Shown: positions 49,303 to 58,864, counted from the first letter of the stretch. The stretch: DNA of 64,000 bases from Burkholderia sp. PAMC 26561 (GCF_001557535.2 NZ_CP014306.1:1550001-1614000), one strand, 5' to 3'. Numbers and translations: made by a program. Notes: a model not told the origin generated them from the letters alone.

Positions 49303-50043
49303 CTAATGGGACTCCTCGTAAACACGGAAGTAGACTGCAATGCGTTTCCCATCAACCTCGCGTGGATGGTTGGAGTGAGGCACGGTGCCCTTGAGGACGA
49401 ATACGTGTCCCGCTGGACCATAGACTGGCACAGCATCTGTATCTTCGAACTGCTGTTTCTCTGCTACCGCACACAGCGCTGCCGCCAACTTTTCGCCAAC
49501 AGTCTCCCTAGCAAAAACTTTGTCGACGTCGGCGGCAAGCGAAGGCCATAGGACAAGAGCTGCATCCGCCTTCGCAGCTATGTCATCGAGGTAAACACCT
49601 ACGATTGCCATGGGCACGTCAGGATGCTTAGTTTTAGCGCCATCCTCCAGTCCATCAAGATGTGAGCCATTCTCCAAGCCACCGGACTCGCGGACGGCTA
49701 TTTGAGGACGTGTCATAGACCTACATTCGTCTATCGGCCCGATGGCGTAAGCAACTTTCTGTTGAACGATGTACCGTAACTGATTTAAGGGCAAGGAGGT
49801 CTCGTCTCTGCGCCGCCAAGCCTCCACACTTTCGTCGACCATCTCCGGGCAAGCAGTCACGTAGGCGACATCCCTTTTCTGTTCGTCCGTTTCTCCCAAG
49901 GTGTATCGGCGCTCTATCTCGCTTCGAAGTTCCCGCACCAGTTGTCCCGAGATGGTGTCGCCTAAGGTTGAGTAGCCAAGTCTTTCATAATCAGCGGCTG
50001 CCCACGTTGCGTTGGTAAAATATTTAGATGGAGCGGAGACCAT
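49303..50043 (-). CDS. 2OG-Fe(II) (phytanoyl-CoA dioxygenase-like) protein
   Basis: A 246-residue protein with the metal motif of the double-stranded beta-helix oxygenases: H128-x-D130 in GSHLDGLEDG, and the distal histidine H223 with a following arginine in VLKGTVPHSNHPREVDGKRIAVYFR. Central strands (MAIVGVYLDDI, AALVLWPSL) fit the PhyH-like fold. It is a lone leftward gene in the island. The substrate is unknown; relatives hydroxylate small molecules, peptides or nucleic-acid bases. The assignment rests on motif order, not on overall similarity. Confidence 0.6.
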   Translation of the reverse strand: MVSAPSKYFTNATWAAADYERLGYSTLGDTISGQLVRELRSEIERRYTLGETDEQKRDVAYVTACPEMVDESVEAWRRRDETSLPLNQLRYIVQQKVAYAIGPIDECRSMTRPQIAVRESGGLENGSHLDGLEDGAKTKHPDVPMAIVGVYLDDIAAKADAALVLWPSLAADVDKVFARETVGEKLAAALCAVAEKQQFEDTDAVPVYGPAGHVFVLKGTVPHSNHPREVDGKRIAVYFRVYEESH

Positions 50044-50485
50044 AATTCAAATTCAGGCTAATGGACTGGCCTCGGCGTCGAACCGTGACCCATTCACATG
50101 GTTTGTGAAAAAGCGAGCGTATGCGTTGCACCGACATCGCTGACAAAAAGATACCCGGTACTTCTAGCTCAATTGCTCGCTGCATTTCCGGTGTGTTTAA
50201 CTTGCTAGTTCGGACACACTACCTCACCACCAGAGCAGCTTTCCAACAAATTTTTCTAGGCCAACCGGCGAGCGGCCCACGGCAACAACGTCGGCGGCCT
50301 TGTGCTAGCTCGCCTAATCCATTGCACGATGTGCGCTACCAACTAGGGCCGAGTCAATTGCGGCGGGAGCTAAAGTGGTACGATAAGTGACTGCGCGTAC
50401 CGCATCCTTGCAATACCGCACTGTCGGCAATAAAGCGGTTTTCATGTTAGGCCGCTCAACAATTTAACTCGACATGTGAGGCTTG
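50044..50485. other. Divergent intergenic region
   Basis: About 440 bases between the leftward oxygenase gene and the rightward membrane protein. It should hold both promoters. An open frame at 50121-50390 lacks a ribosome site and looks non-coding. No clear operator or structured RNA seen. Confidence 0.4.
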
Positions 50486-51157
50486 ATGGGAGACATTCCG
50501 CAGCCGCAGCCCGACGCGCGCGAAGTCGAGTTTTACGCCGCAGCGCTAAACGCATTTTATACAACATCGCTAGAGCACGACAAAAGCGTATTCACGCTGT
50601 CTGCAGGCGGGGTAGGTCTGCTGGTAGCCTTACTCACATCCTCAGTCGGCATCACTTCGTTCGCAGAACTTGTCGCATACCTGACAGGAATTTTGTGTTT
50701 CGTGCTATCACTGGCGCTGCTTCTTGTAATATTCAGACTCAACAAGAACCATATCGTTGCGGTGGTTAGCGGCGACGACAAGCTCGAAAGCAATTTCCTC
50801 AAGTACCTGGACATAGCCGCAATGACCGCGTTCGGCTTAGGCGCGATGTGCGCCGGGGTAGTCGGGGTACTTGGCGCAGTTCATATTTACGAGATAAAGG
50901 AAAACAAAATGGCTGAGAGCAAGAAACCCACGACAACTTGGGCAGTTGTTGGTGACAGCGTAGATGGCATCCGACAACTCCGGCCGGACGTGATGCAAAA
51001 GAGTTTCAACGGCATCGAAAAATTGCGGCCGCAAGCTACCGCTGGCGCGTCCTCGACGACTGCCACGGCTGCTAAGCCTACCGCATCAACGCCGTCAGCT
51101 TCCGGCTCGCCATCCGCGTCAGTGCCGACCAATTCCACGCCAGCAAAAGGTAAATAA
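50486..51157 (+). CDS. Small multi-pass membrane protein upstream of the ABC-3C genes
   Basis: A 223-residue protein, start ATG 50486 (a TTG one codon earlier is also in frame). Membrane segments lie at about 38-56 (SVFTLSAGGVGLLVALLTS), 63-88 (FAELVAYLTGILCFVLSLALLLVIF) and 110-135 (TAFGLGAMCAGVVGVLGAVHI). A short N-terminal cytosolic part and a Ser/Thr/Ala/Pro-rich disordered tail (residues 170-223) flank them. I do not recognise the family. It is 177 bp upstream of the ABC-3C effector in the same direction and could be its membrane partner or an independent gene. Confidence 0.7.
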   Translation: MGDIPQPQPDAREVEFYAAALNAFYTTSLEHDKSVFTLSAGGVGLLVALLTSSVGITSFAELVAYLTGILCFVLSLALLLVIFRLNKNHIVAVVSGDDKLESNFLKYLDIAAMTAFGLGAMCAGVVGVLGAVHIYEIKENKMAESKKPTTTWAVVGDSVDGIRQLRPDVMQKSFNGIEKLRPQATAGASSTTATAAKPTASTPSASGSPSASVPTNSTPAKGK

Positions 51158-51334
51158 ACACGCGAAAGGTTTTGCTTTGCTATGGCCGCCTCCGCAGGCA
51201 CCTGTAACCCTCTACACCGCTTTTGCCGAGCAGGGGTGCGAGAGAATCTGCCTGCAGATACGTATCCGGAAGGAGCCGGATGCGGAGCGAGCGATGCGCC
51301 GATACAAGTCCAGCGTGGGAATCGACAATAAGAA

Positions 51335-52405
51335 ATGCCCAGAGAAACTGAGAAACGACCGCCACGCCGTGTATCGCCAAAGGCAGCAACCGCACAATAC
51401 GAGATAAGACCTGGCGCCCATGCGCCAATCGCGCAGCTACGGCTCATGAACGCCGACTCTTGGGAGCTGTTTGTCGAGGAGTGTTGTCTCACCCGACAGG
51501 GTACGGCTTACGCGAAAGTAAAACGGCTCGGTATGTCCGGCGACAAAGGCCGCGATATCGAAGCGCTCGTATCGGTGCCGCGTAAGCCGCATCAGTGGGA
51601 CCTATATCAGTGCAAGTACTACAAGGACCCACTGGCGCCGTCAAGCTTCTTTCCTGAAATAGCCAGCTTCTTCGCGCGGCTCGCTGACAAGAGCTATTCT
51701 GAGCCTCAGGTCTATTACATATGCGCCCCGCACGATTGCGGAGTCGACCTAAGCGACCTACTCGTCGGCGAACCGGAATACTTCAAAGCACAGTTTTTGG
51801 AGGACTGGTCACAGGGAATCAGAGGGCTCAAAAAGGTCCTTTCGCCTGAAATCAAGGCTGTCATCGACGCATTCGACTTTGCACGGTTTCAGGAACTACC
51901 GGCTCGCGACCTTATTCGGATGCACGAAGCCGACCACGTTGCCCATTTTAAACGCTTCGGTATTCGGCCAAAGCGGCCCGTGGACCCCTCAGTACCGAGG
52001 TCTCCGCTAAAGCGCGAGGACAAATACGTCGAGGCGCTCCTCTCCATTTACAGCGAGCACGCTACACATCAGGTGGACCGCAAGGCGCTTGCCGGCTCCA
52101 CTTACGAAGACCATTTCTTCGCAAGCCGCTCGGAGTTTTATAGCGCCGAAGGATTGAAACGATTTAGCCGTGACGTCTTTCCTGGTGAATTCGACGTGTT
52201 TATAGGTCTTATGTTGAAAACCGTTCGTAGCGCTGCGAGCTTCCCAACGCACGAGACAGGTTTCCAGCGATTGGCCGCAGCGGTCGACCGCGCTGTGCAG
52301 TTTAGGATGCCGGACAGCCCGCTCAGCGAAAGCCTGCGGACGCCTGACATGCCCGGTGCTTGTCACCATCTGGCTAATGCTGGAAAGCTGAAATGGGTGA
52401 AATGA
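51335..52405 (+). CDS. ABC-3C system effector with Mrr-like restriction nuclease domain
   Basis: A 356-residue protein. The N-terminal domain has the restriction-endonuclease motif set of Mrr-like enzymes: WELFVEECC (E44/E48), GMSGDKGRDIEAL (D74) and LYQCKYY (Q92-x-K94, the QxK variant). The C-terminal part (about 190-356) resembles the partner-binding domain of ABC-three-component effectors. The next two genes complete that system, with one- and two-base gaps. ATG 51335 lacks a clear ribosome site; ATG 51446 (MNADSWELF) is an alternative. Likely role: DNA cleavage on invader detection. Confidence 0.8.
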   Translation: MPRETEKRPPRRVSPKAATAQYEIRPGAHAPIAQLRLMNADSWELFVEECCLTRQGTAYAKVKRLGMSGDKGRDIEALVSVPRKPHQWDLYQCKYYKDPLAPSSFFPEIASFFARLADKSYSEPQVYYICAPHDCGVDLSDLLVGEPEYFKAQFLEDWSQGIRGLKKVLSPEIKAVIDAFDFARFQELPARDLIRMHEADHVAHFKRFGIRPKRPVDPSVPRSPLKREDKYVEALLSIYSEHATHQVDRKALAGSTYEDHFFASRSEFYSAEGLKRFSRDVFPGEFDVFIGLMLKTVRSAASFPTHETGFQRLAAAVDRAVQFRMPDSPLSESLRTPDMPGACHHLANAGKLKWVK

Positions 52406-52406
52406 C

Positions 52407-52871
52407 ATGACCTCATCGCCTTTCAATTCACCCTTCGAGTTAGGAATGCGAATGGCATTTATCCTTCAGGCGTTACGACCCCGCACAGCGGACCTGCAGA
52501 CATTGGTTTTGCTGGACTACGCTCTTGTGTATTCGGCCGACCTGGATGGCCCTTCGAGCTTGCACACGCCAGTGCCTCAGCGCAACAGCGAAGTTTATGC
52601 TCGTCGCGCGCTTATCGAAGAAGGGCTGTACCTAATGAGCCTTAAGGGCATTGTGTCAGCGAATTTCGGCGAAGACGGGATTGTCTATTTAGCCGGTCCT
52701 CGATGCCGGCAACTCGTCAATGCGTTCACATCGCGATACGCGCTGGAGCTCGAACGCAGGGCAACATGGGTTGCGGATGCTTTCGGGGACACTTCCTTTG
52801 ACGAGCTAACGCGCGTCTTTGACGTAGAAGGACAAAGTTGGGGCGCCGAGTTCGCCAACATCATTAGCTAA
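52407..52871 (+). CDS. ABC-3C system middle component
   Basis: A 154-residue protein. It starts SPFELGMRMAFILQALRPRTADLQTLVLLDYALVYSADL and contains a winged-helix-like segment (ARRALIEEGLYLMSLKGIVSANFGEDGIVYLAGPR). These are features of the small middle components that link effector and ABC ATPase in ABC-3C systems. It is one base after the effector and two bases before the ATPase. The exact middle-component subfamily was not determined. Confidence 0.8.
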   Translation: MTSSPFNSPFELGMRMAFILQALRPRTADLQTLVLLDYALVYSADLDGPSSLHTPVPQRNSEVYARRALIEEGLYLMSLKGIVSANFGEDGIVYLAGPRCRQLVNAFTSRYALELERRATWVADAFGDTSFDELTRVFDVEGQSWGAEFANIIS

Positions 52872-52873
52872 CC

Positions 52874-54736
52874 ATGTCATTTAAACTCAGACGCCTGATA
52901 GTCACCGGCACCGGCAAGCCAACGGCCGAGATTGACCTCACCAAGCCCGGTACGGTCATTTTCGGCCCAAGCGAAACTGGGAAGTCGTACGTGTTCCAAT
53001 GCATCACATACTGCTTGGGCGGCGACACACTACCCGAGGAAATTCCCGAAGCACAGGGCTATCAATCGGTTTTTCTCGAACTGCAGGCTGGCCTCGGTTC
53101 GGGAACGGTCGAGGATGAACCAGACATTCAAAGCTCGCTAGGTTTCGATGACCCGTCTCAGCACTCTGTTGACCGTGATATTTTCACAGTTGTACGACCT
53201 ATTCAGGGAGGCAGTGAAGCGATATACCGAGCTGAAATTGAGGCAGTGCCAACTGCGCGCCGGTTGAAAATCGACTGTAACGAGCTGATAACGCGCCTTG
53301 TAGGGGTCAGCGAGAACATCGTATTTAAAAAAGCGGGCACGAAAGGCTCATTATCGGCTGGGCCGTTGCGGCATTGGTCGCTGCTCTCGCAAACGTCCAT
53401 CGTTGCCCGTGACAATGTACTTGGTGACTCAAGTGCGCGAACCGAACGAAGCGCGGCACTTGCCCTAATGCTTACCGGCGTTGATGACACAGCAATCGAG
53501 ACGGGGGTCAGCACCGAAGAAAAACGTAACGCTGCCGGCGGAGCCGATGCCATTCGAGGCATGATTACCTCGCTCAAAGCCGATATTCCTCCGGAGACAT
53601 CGAAGAAAGACCTCGACGAGACGCTGGCTCGTGTAGATGAAACGCTGGCGGCGCTCTCGCAGCAGCAGAAATCTAGAGCTCAAGGCCTTGAGACTGTCCG
53701 GGGCGAAATTGCGTCCGCCAGCGCGCAATTTAGAAAGTGTGAAGGAGAGCTTGCACAGTCGGTTGGTCTTGTAAACCGATTCAAGCTGCTTGAGCAGAAA
53801 TATCAGAGCGATTTAGAGCGATTGGTTTCCTTAGGCGAAGGCGCGGCCGTCTACGAGTTGCTGGAGACACTGCCATGCCCGCTATGTGGGACCAACTTCG
53901 AACACCATGCAAAAGACACCGCAACCTCTGCGGATTCCGCGAACAGGCAGCGTCGAGCGTTTGCAGCGGAAGCCGCCAAAATCGAAAAGCAGCGGTCCGG
54001 GTTGAGCGCGGCATTGTTATATGAGAGCGAACGACTAACGTTCCTTAAAGCGAGACGCATCGACGTAGAGGCGGCTTTGGAGGGACACAGCGTTCGTGAG
54101 CAGCGGATGATTCACTCTGGTATCGCCGAGTTCGAAGTCTCCGCCACTGACCTTGCACGCCAGCGAAGTGAACTTTCTACGCAGGTGCGCGCATTCAAAG
54201 AGATAGCGAAACTGACTTCGGAGGCCGCGCGCCTACAAGCCATCAGCGCAACAAAGAACTCACGAGTCGAACGACAACTGGCGCAGGACGGACTGGCGCT
54301 ATCAGCGCTAACGCTTGACCTAATACACGCATGGGGCTTTGACACTGTCAAACAGGTCACTTTTGACGCTGCACTGTTTGATATCCGCGTGGACGGTAGG
54401 AAAAGGACATCTTTTGGGCAGGGGGTGCGCGCCCTGTTTCTGGCCGCGTTCTACGTCGCGCTTCTTCAACACGCCGACATCGCCGGTCGCCCTCATCCAG
54501 GCTTCGTCGTGATTGATTCTCCGTTGAAATCGTATGCTGACAGAAAACAGGACGACCCGAACGTACCAAAAGCAACCGTAAAGACTCGCTTGTACAGTTG
54601 GCTCGCAGACTGGAACGGTCCAGGGCAGTTGGTCATGCTTGAAAATGAAGAGCCGCCGGCCGCGCTATTAGCCGTTTTGAAGCCCTTGGAATTCACGAAG
54701 CAAGAAGGAGTTGGGCGCCGGGGCTTTTTCCCGTAA
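52874..54736 (+). CDS. ABC-3C system SMC-like ABC ATPase
   Basis: A 620-residue ATPase. Walker A is GPSETGKS (residues 31-38). A long central coiled-coil region (about 220-470) is broken by a zinc-hook-like CPLC (C335-C338). The ABC signature is SFGQGVRALFLAAF (513 on) and the Walker B region is GFVVIDSPL (D548). The layout is that of Rad50/SMC-type ATPases adapted in ABC-3C conflict systems, where the ATPase senses unusual nucleic acid and releases the effector. It is the last gene of the three-gene operon. Confidence 0.88.
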   Translation: MSFKLRRLIVTGTGKPTAEIDLTKPGTVIFGPSETGKSYVFQCITYCLGGDTLPEEIPEAQGYQSVFLELQAGLGSGTVEDEPDIQSSLGFDDPSQHSVDRDIFTVVRPIQGGSEAIYRAEIEAVPTARRLKIDCNELITRLVGVSENIVFKKAGTKGSLSAGPLRHWSLLSQTSIVARDNVLGDSSARTERSAALALMLTGVDDTAIETGVSTEEKRNAAGGADAIRGMITSLKADIPPETSKKDLDETLARVDETLAALSQQQKSRAQGLETVRGEIASASAQFRKCEGELAQSVGLVNRFKLLEQKYQSDLERLVSLGEGAAVYELLETLPCPLCGTNFEHHAKDTATSADSANRQRRAFAAEAAKIEKQRSGLSAALLYESERLTFLKARRIDVEAALEGHSVREQRMIHSGIAEFEVSATDLARQRSELSTQVRAFKEIAKLTSEAARLQAISATKNSRVERQLAQDGLALSALTLDLIHAWGFDTVKQVTFDAALFDIRVDGRKRTSFGQGVRALFLAAFYVALLQHADIAGRPHPGFVVIDSPLKSYADRKQDDPNVPKATVKTRLYSWLADWNGPGQLVMLENEEPPAALLAVLKPLEFTKQEGVGRRGFFP

Positions 54737-54823
54737 CCGAGGCGGTTTGATGAATGCGCACTCCTGTTGACAACATCCATTGGACATTGCCCCGTTCGTA
54801 ATCGCGCCCCTCGATTCACACGG

Positions 54824-56194
54824 TCAGATGCACTTTGAAAATTCGACCGCCTGGTCGACCATTAGGGGTGCAAGACCAAGGTAGTTGACGGGGTCGGTCA
54901 TCCTTTCGATTGCCGCGTCATCGAAATGCTCAGTAACAGAGGGCAGCGCCTTTAATGCTTCCGCGAGCGTTCCGCTTTTCTCGTTCACCGTACGGCAAGC
55001 GTCATACACAATGTCATGGGCTTGCTGGCGCCCTGTAAAGGGTGCCATCGCCATCATCACGGCTTCCGCAACGATGAGTCCTTTCGTTATTCCCAGGTTA
55101 CGCTTCATCTGGTCCGTATCGACGATAAGACCGCCGAGTGCGAACTTCGCTTGGTGAAGCGCGCCTGCGGTGAGGATGAAGCTCTCGGGAATGGCAATCC
55201 ACTCTGCATGCCAAGGACCGGTCGCTCGTTCGAAGTCTTGAACCATCGAATCAACCATTAGTCCGGCATGCTGACGCACGCCCTTAGCCGCTGCGAGCAT
55301 CAGTTCGCTGGAGATTGGATTGCGCTTCTGTGGCATGGTACTGCTCGCACCACGACCTTTGACAAAAGGCTCATAGACCTCGGCAAACTCGGTCGAAGCC
55401 ATAATCATGATGTCGAGCGCAATTTTGCCGAGCGACCCAGTAATGAGCGCGAGGAGATTCACCGCTTCTGCAAACCCGTCGCGTGCTACGTGCCATGTCG
55501 TTGCGGGTACGCCAAGCTTGAGCTCGCTCGCCAATGCCTTTTGGACCTCGAAGCCCTTCTCACCCAAAGAAGCAAGCGTTCCCGCCGCGCCTGCAAATTC
55601 AACAACGGCGACTCGTGGGCGTAGCTCCGACAGTCGCTGTTGATGACGGTCGAACATTGCTAGCCAAATCGCAACCTTATAGCCGAACGTCACCGGCAAC
55701 GCCTGTTGAAGGTGGGTCCGGCCTGCCATGGGTGTATCGCGATGTTTCAACGCGAGGTCTTTGAGGATAATTCGCAATGCTCGAATGTCGCCCTCAACGA
55801 CGTCAAGGGCGTCTCGTACCTGCATTGAGACTGCGGTGTCCATGATGTCTTGAGTAGTGGCGCCCCAATGCACATAGCGGCCCGCGTCCCCACACATTTC
55901 GACCATTTGATGCACCAAGGGCAGAATGGGATAACCCACGATGTCAGTTTCTTCGCGCATACGGTCGAAATGTATCTTTTCAATGCTGGATTCGCGAGCA
56001 ATGGTCTGCGCCGCATCCAATGGAATTACTCCGACGCTCGCTTCGGCTTTAGCGAGCGCCACCTCCACGTCGATGTAACGTTGGATGAGCGAGTGGTCCG
56101 AGAACAGGCGCCGCATTTGTGCAGTTCCAAACGCGTCACGAAAAAGTATCGAATCGAAAACGGTGCTTGCGGAGGGAGCGGTTTGGCTACTCAT
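54824..56194 (-). CDS. Fumarase/aspartase-superfamily lyase (adenylosuccinate lyase/PcaB-like)
   Basis: A 456-residue lyase with the superfamily signature GASSTMPQKRNPISSELML, the catalytic loop GAAGTLASLGEKG and HWGATTQDIMDTA. The start at ATG 56194 (preceded by GAGG) gives MSSQTAPSASTVFDSILFRDAFGT, which lines up with family N-termini; the longer reading does not. The enzyme should eliminate or add a carboxylate such as fumarate, or act as a muconate cycloisomerase. Beside deacylases and an aminotransferase, cleavage of an N-dicarboxylate-substituted amino compound is plausible. Not the housekeeping purB, in my view. Confidence 0.75.
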   Translation of the reverse strand: MSSQTAPSASTVFDSILFRDAFGTAQMRRLFSDHSLIQRYIDVEVALAKAEASVGVIPLDAAQTIARESSIEKIHFDRMREETDIVGYPILPLVHQMVEMCGDAGRYVHWGATTQDIMDTAVSMQVRDALDVVEGDIRALRIILKDLALKHRDTPMAGRTHLQQALPVTFGYKVAIWLAMFDRHQQRLSELRPRVAVVEFAGAAGTLASLGEKGFEVQKALASELKLGVPATTWHVARDGFAEAVNLLALITGSLGKIALDIMIMASTEFAEVYEPFVKGRGASSTMPQKRNPISSELMLAAAKGVRQHAGLMVDSMVQDFERATGPWHAEWIAIPESFILTAGALHQAKFALGGLIVDTDQMKRNLGITKGLIVAEAVMMAMAPFTGRQQAHDIVYDACRTVNEKSGTLAEALKALPSVTEHFDDAAIERMTDPVNYLGLAPLMVDQAVEFSKCI

Positions 56195-56485
56195 TGCGGC
56201 CTCTATCCAGAGATGAAAGAATTTCGAACGCGGACTTGCGCGATACAGCCGACCCACAAAAATCATACTTCCGACGTCAGTTGGACACACGACGAAAGAT
56301 AGCTGAGGTCGCCGTCAGGGTGCACCCGGCAGCGCAATTTTCCGCTTCAATGAGCGTTCGGAATAGCAACGCTGTCGAATGATTTACCATGTGCTTGCTC
56401 GGCAAAATTCATCGAAAGGTCCGATACCATTTCCAATGGTTATAACGGATAGCAGTACTTGAAATTTACAAACGCGACTAGCTAC

Positions 56486-57502
56486 TTAGCGCACTGGCCC
56501 CGTCGACTGTCTTTCCATAATGTTTTCATGCTGAATTGTTAGGCTAATGTCACCTGTTGACTGGCCGGTCAACAAAGCAACCAGCATAGAAACTGCCTCG
56601 TAACCTAGCCGGTCCAAGGGATAGAACACTGACGTAACTGTTGGGTTCAGAAGTTCTGCAACCGGTCCGTCATAAAGGCTTGCCACGGAAAGGTCATCAG
56701 GGACCGCGTAACCCCGACGGTGCGCCTCGTGCATTGCTCCAGCCGCAACCAACTGATTCGTGGAGAAAAAAGCCGTCGGACGCTGAGGCAAATCGAGGAG
56801 TTTGCTCGCGGCTTTTTCACCGCCTAGCCGGTCGTAACCGGCATCCACGACAAGACTGCCGTCAAACGGCACTCCAAGTTCTTCCAGCGCACGCTTGTAG
56901 CCCTTTAGACGTCGACTTCCCAAAAATCGAAGGGTGCCGCCCAGGAATCCAATCCGCCTGTGCCCAAGGTCGAATAAATATCGAACCATCGCCCGCACAC
57001 CGCCCTCGTCGTCAAGGATGACGTGAGGCACAGAATCATCGGCATATCGGTTCACAAGAACAACCGGCGCGTTAAGCTTTTTCACTGCTGCGAATTGCTC
57101 TTTTTCTCGGCGCCCAGTGGACACCAGGAAACCATCTACGCGGTTGCGCTCGAGAATTCTCGCCGCAAGGGTAGGGTCTTCGCCCTCCTCACCGATTCCA
57201 CCAAGAAGCATTGAATAACTTCGCTCTCCGGCGGCCGCCTGCGCACCGAGAATGATGGCGGGAAACGCCGGGCTGTTAATTTCCGGCACAATCATGGCGA
57301 TGGTGCCAGAGCGAGACATGCGAAGCCCTCTCGCTTGCGGATTCGGAGAATACCCAAGCTTGGTTATCATTTCCCGGACGTGATTCTTCGTTTCCTCGCG
57401 GACGTTCAGGCTTGGGTCATTATTGAGAATCCGCGAGATTGCACCTGCCGAAACGCCCGTTGCTTTTGCAACGTCCGAGATAGTGACGCGTTTTACAGCC
57501 AT
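56486..57502 (-). CDS. LacI-family transcriptional regulator
   Basis: A 338-residue repressor. The N-terminal HTH VTISDVAKATGVSAGAISRILNNDPSLNVRE and hinge helix (NPQARGLRMSRSGTIAMIVPEI) are followed by a periplasmic-binding-like ligand domain (GGTLRFLGSRRLKGYKRAL, AFFSTNQLVAAGAMHEA, DDLSVASLYDGPVAELLNP). It lies inside the leftward catabolic cluster and most likely regulates it in response to the substrate or an intermediate. Confidence 0.92.
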   Translation of the reverse strand: MAVKRVTISDVAKATGVSAGAISRILNNDPSLNVREETKNHVREMITKLGYSPNPQARGLRMSRSGTIAMIVPEINSPAFPAIILGAQAAAGERSYSMLLGGIGEEGEDPTLAARILERNRVDGFLVSTGRREKEQFAAVKKLNAPVVLVNRYADDSVPHVILDDEGGVRAMVRYLFDLGHRRIGFLGGTLRFLGSRRLKGYKRALEELGVPFDGSLVVDAGYDRLGGEKAASKLLDLPQRPTAFFSTNQLVAAGAMHEAHRRGYAVPDDLSVASLYDGPVAELLNPTVTSVFYPLDRLGYEAVSMLVALLTGQSTGDISLTIQHENIMERQSTGPVR

Positions 57503-57607
57503 ACCCTAAAACCTCGCTTCAAGAAGGCGCCGCTGGACCTTCGCAACCAGAAATAGCAATCATAATCTGGTTGGGCGAATACGCGGCCACGAACCGTTCC
57601 CAACGCC

Positions 57608-58864
57608 TTATTGTCCCGCTCCCAGGTAATCCCACGCTGACATCGCGTGCGTCTTGATGACCGTCATAAATTCATCAATAGAGACGGCTTCGTTAGGTGC
57701 TGCCATACCACTCGGGGAAGGGCCGAAGATGTAGGCAGGAACCTTATGGTAACGCCAGAACTTGCAGTCTGTGGCGCCTAACGAGGGAATGGCAAGCGGT
57801 TTGTTCCCGGTGACTGTAAACGCGTTATCGGCGAGGATGCCCACCATCGGGTGGTCGTGAGCACACGAATTCGATGGATTGCTGGCAGCCTCTTGAACCG
57901 ATACTTCGACTTGTGGATACGCTTTAAGAATTTCGCGGATAAATGCCATCGTACGGTCCGCATTCAATCCAATCGGCAGCCGGATATCCGCTTCGAACGT
58001 GCACGAACTCGGAATCATATTTACCTTCAAGCCACCATGGATAGTTCCAATGTTCAGGGTGGGGCGCGCGAGTATCAGGCCGGCACCTGCACCCATCGCA
58101 CCATCTGCGGCAGCCTGAACGTCCTTGCGTTGTAAATATGCGGCCAAGTCAGTTGGCAAGTCCGGCACGACGGACTCAATCGCGCCAAGTTTCGATATGA
58201 CCTCGGCAGCGATGCGGCTAGCACTCTCGGTCTTGTGCACGTACGCGCCGTGAGCCCCTTCGGTGCGGACAACAAACGTCAATCGAAGTGTGCCTTTCTC
58301 AGCGAAACGTATGGTGCCGATACCGCCAGGTTCTGCGTTCAGCATACAGTCCCCATGCCAGCGCGTGTCGTTCTCAAGCAGCCAGCGACTACCCCACTTG
58401 CCGCCGGTTTCTTCGTCTGATACTGCTGTCAGACCGACGCTGCCCTTGAGCAAATCGCGAAACCGATGAAGATATGTGAACGCAATGGTGGAAGCTGCGG
58501 TGCCAGACTTCATGTCACTTGCGCCGCGACCGTGCACCTTTCCACCCTCGACCTCTCCTGACCATGGGTCTTTTGTCCAACCCTCACCTGACCCTACCGG
58601 AAACACGTCCATATGGCCGTTGAGCACGAGGCGACGGCCGTCGCTTCCGCCCTTAAATTCACTGACGACGTTCGGCATGTCGGGATTGGGCGCGACAATC
58701 GAGGCATCAACACCTTTCTGTTTCAGATACCTCGCAACAACATCCGCAACGTTACGCGTATCTCCTGGCGGATTCGGAGATGGAGTGCGAATAAACTCCT
58801 GCAAAAACGCGACGTGGGCATCTCGGTCGGCATCGATAGCCGTAAGCAGTTCTGATTTAGTCAT
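57608..58864 (-). CDS. M20 (ArgE/DapE-type) metallo-deacylase
   Basis: A 418-residue zinc hydrolase. Metal-binding blocks are VLNGHMDVFPVG (His/Asp), GRGASDMKSGTAA (bridging Asp), DEETGGKWGS (catalytic and metal Glu) and NAEPGGIG. A C-terminal histidine lies in the lid domain region. Relatives remove acetyl, succinyl or formyl groups from amino acids, or cleave dipeptides. In this cluster it may release an amino acid from an N-acyl substrate. The gene is followed by the LacI regulator. Confidence 0.85.
   Translation of the reverse strand: MTKSELLTAIDADRDAHVAFLQEFIRTPSPNPPGDTRNVADVVARYLKQKGVDASIVAPNPDMPNVVSEFKGGSDGRRLVLNGHMDVFPVGSGEGWTKDPWSGEVEGGKVHGRGASDMKSGTAASTIAFTYLHRFRDLLKGSVGLTAVSDEETGGKWGSRWLLENDTRWHGDCMLNAEPGGIGTIRFAEKGTLRLTFVVRTEGAHGAYVHKTESASRIAAEVISKLGAIESVVPDLPTDLAAYLQRKDVQAAADGAMGAGAGLILARPTLNIGTIHGGLKVNMIPSSCTFEADIRLPIGLNADRTMAFIREILKAYPQVEVSVQEAASNPSNSCAHDHPMVGILADNAFTVTGNKPLAIPSLGATDCKFWRYHKVPAYIFGPSPSGMAAPNEAVSIDEFMTVIKTHAMSAWDYLGAGQ

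Larger units (their letters stand above)
37440..54823. mobile_element. Genomic island carrying a recombinase module and conflict/defence cargo
   Basis: Several features mark this region as acquired. It has visibly more A/T, a multi-recombinase module at one end, cargo of unrelated small operons, gene-poor gaps with decayed-looking DNA, and a restriction-like ABC-3C system at the far end. The left edge is put at the end of ssb. The right edge is only a working limit; I could not find matching flanking repeats by eye, and the catabolic cluster beyond may also be accessory. Confidence 0.65.
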
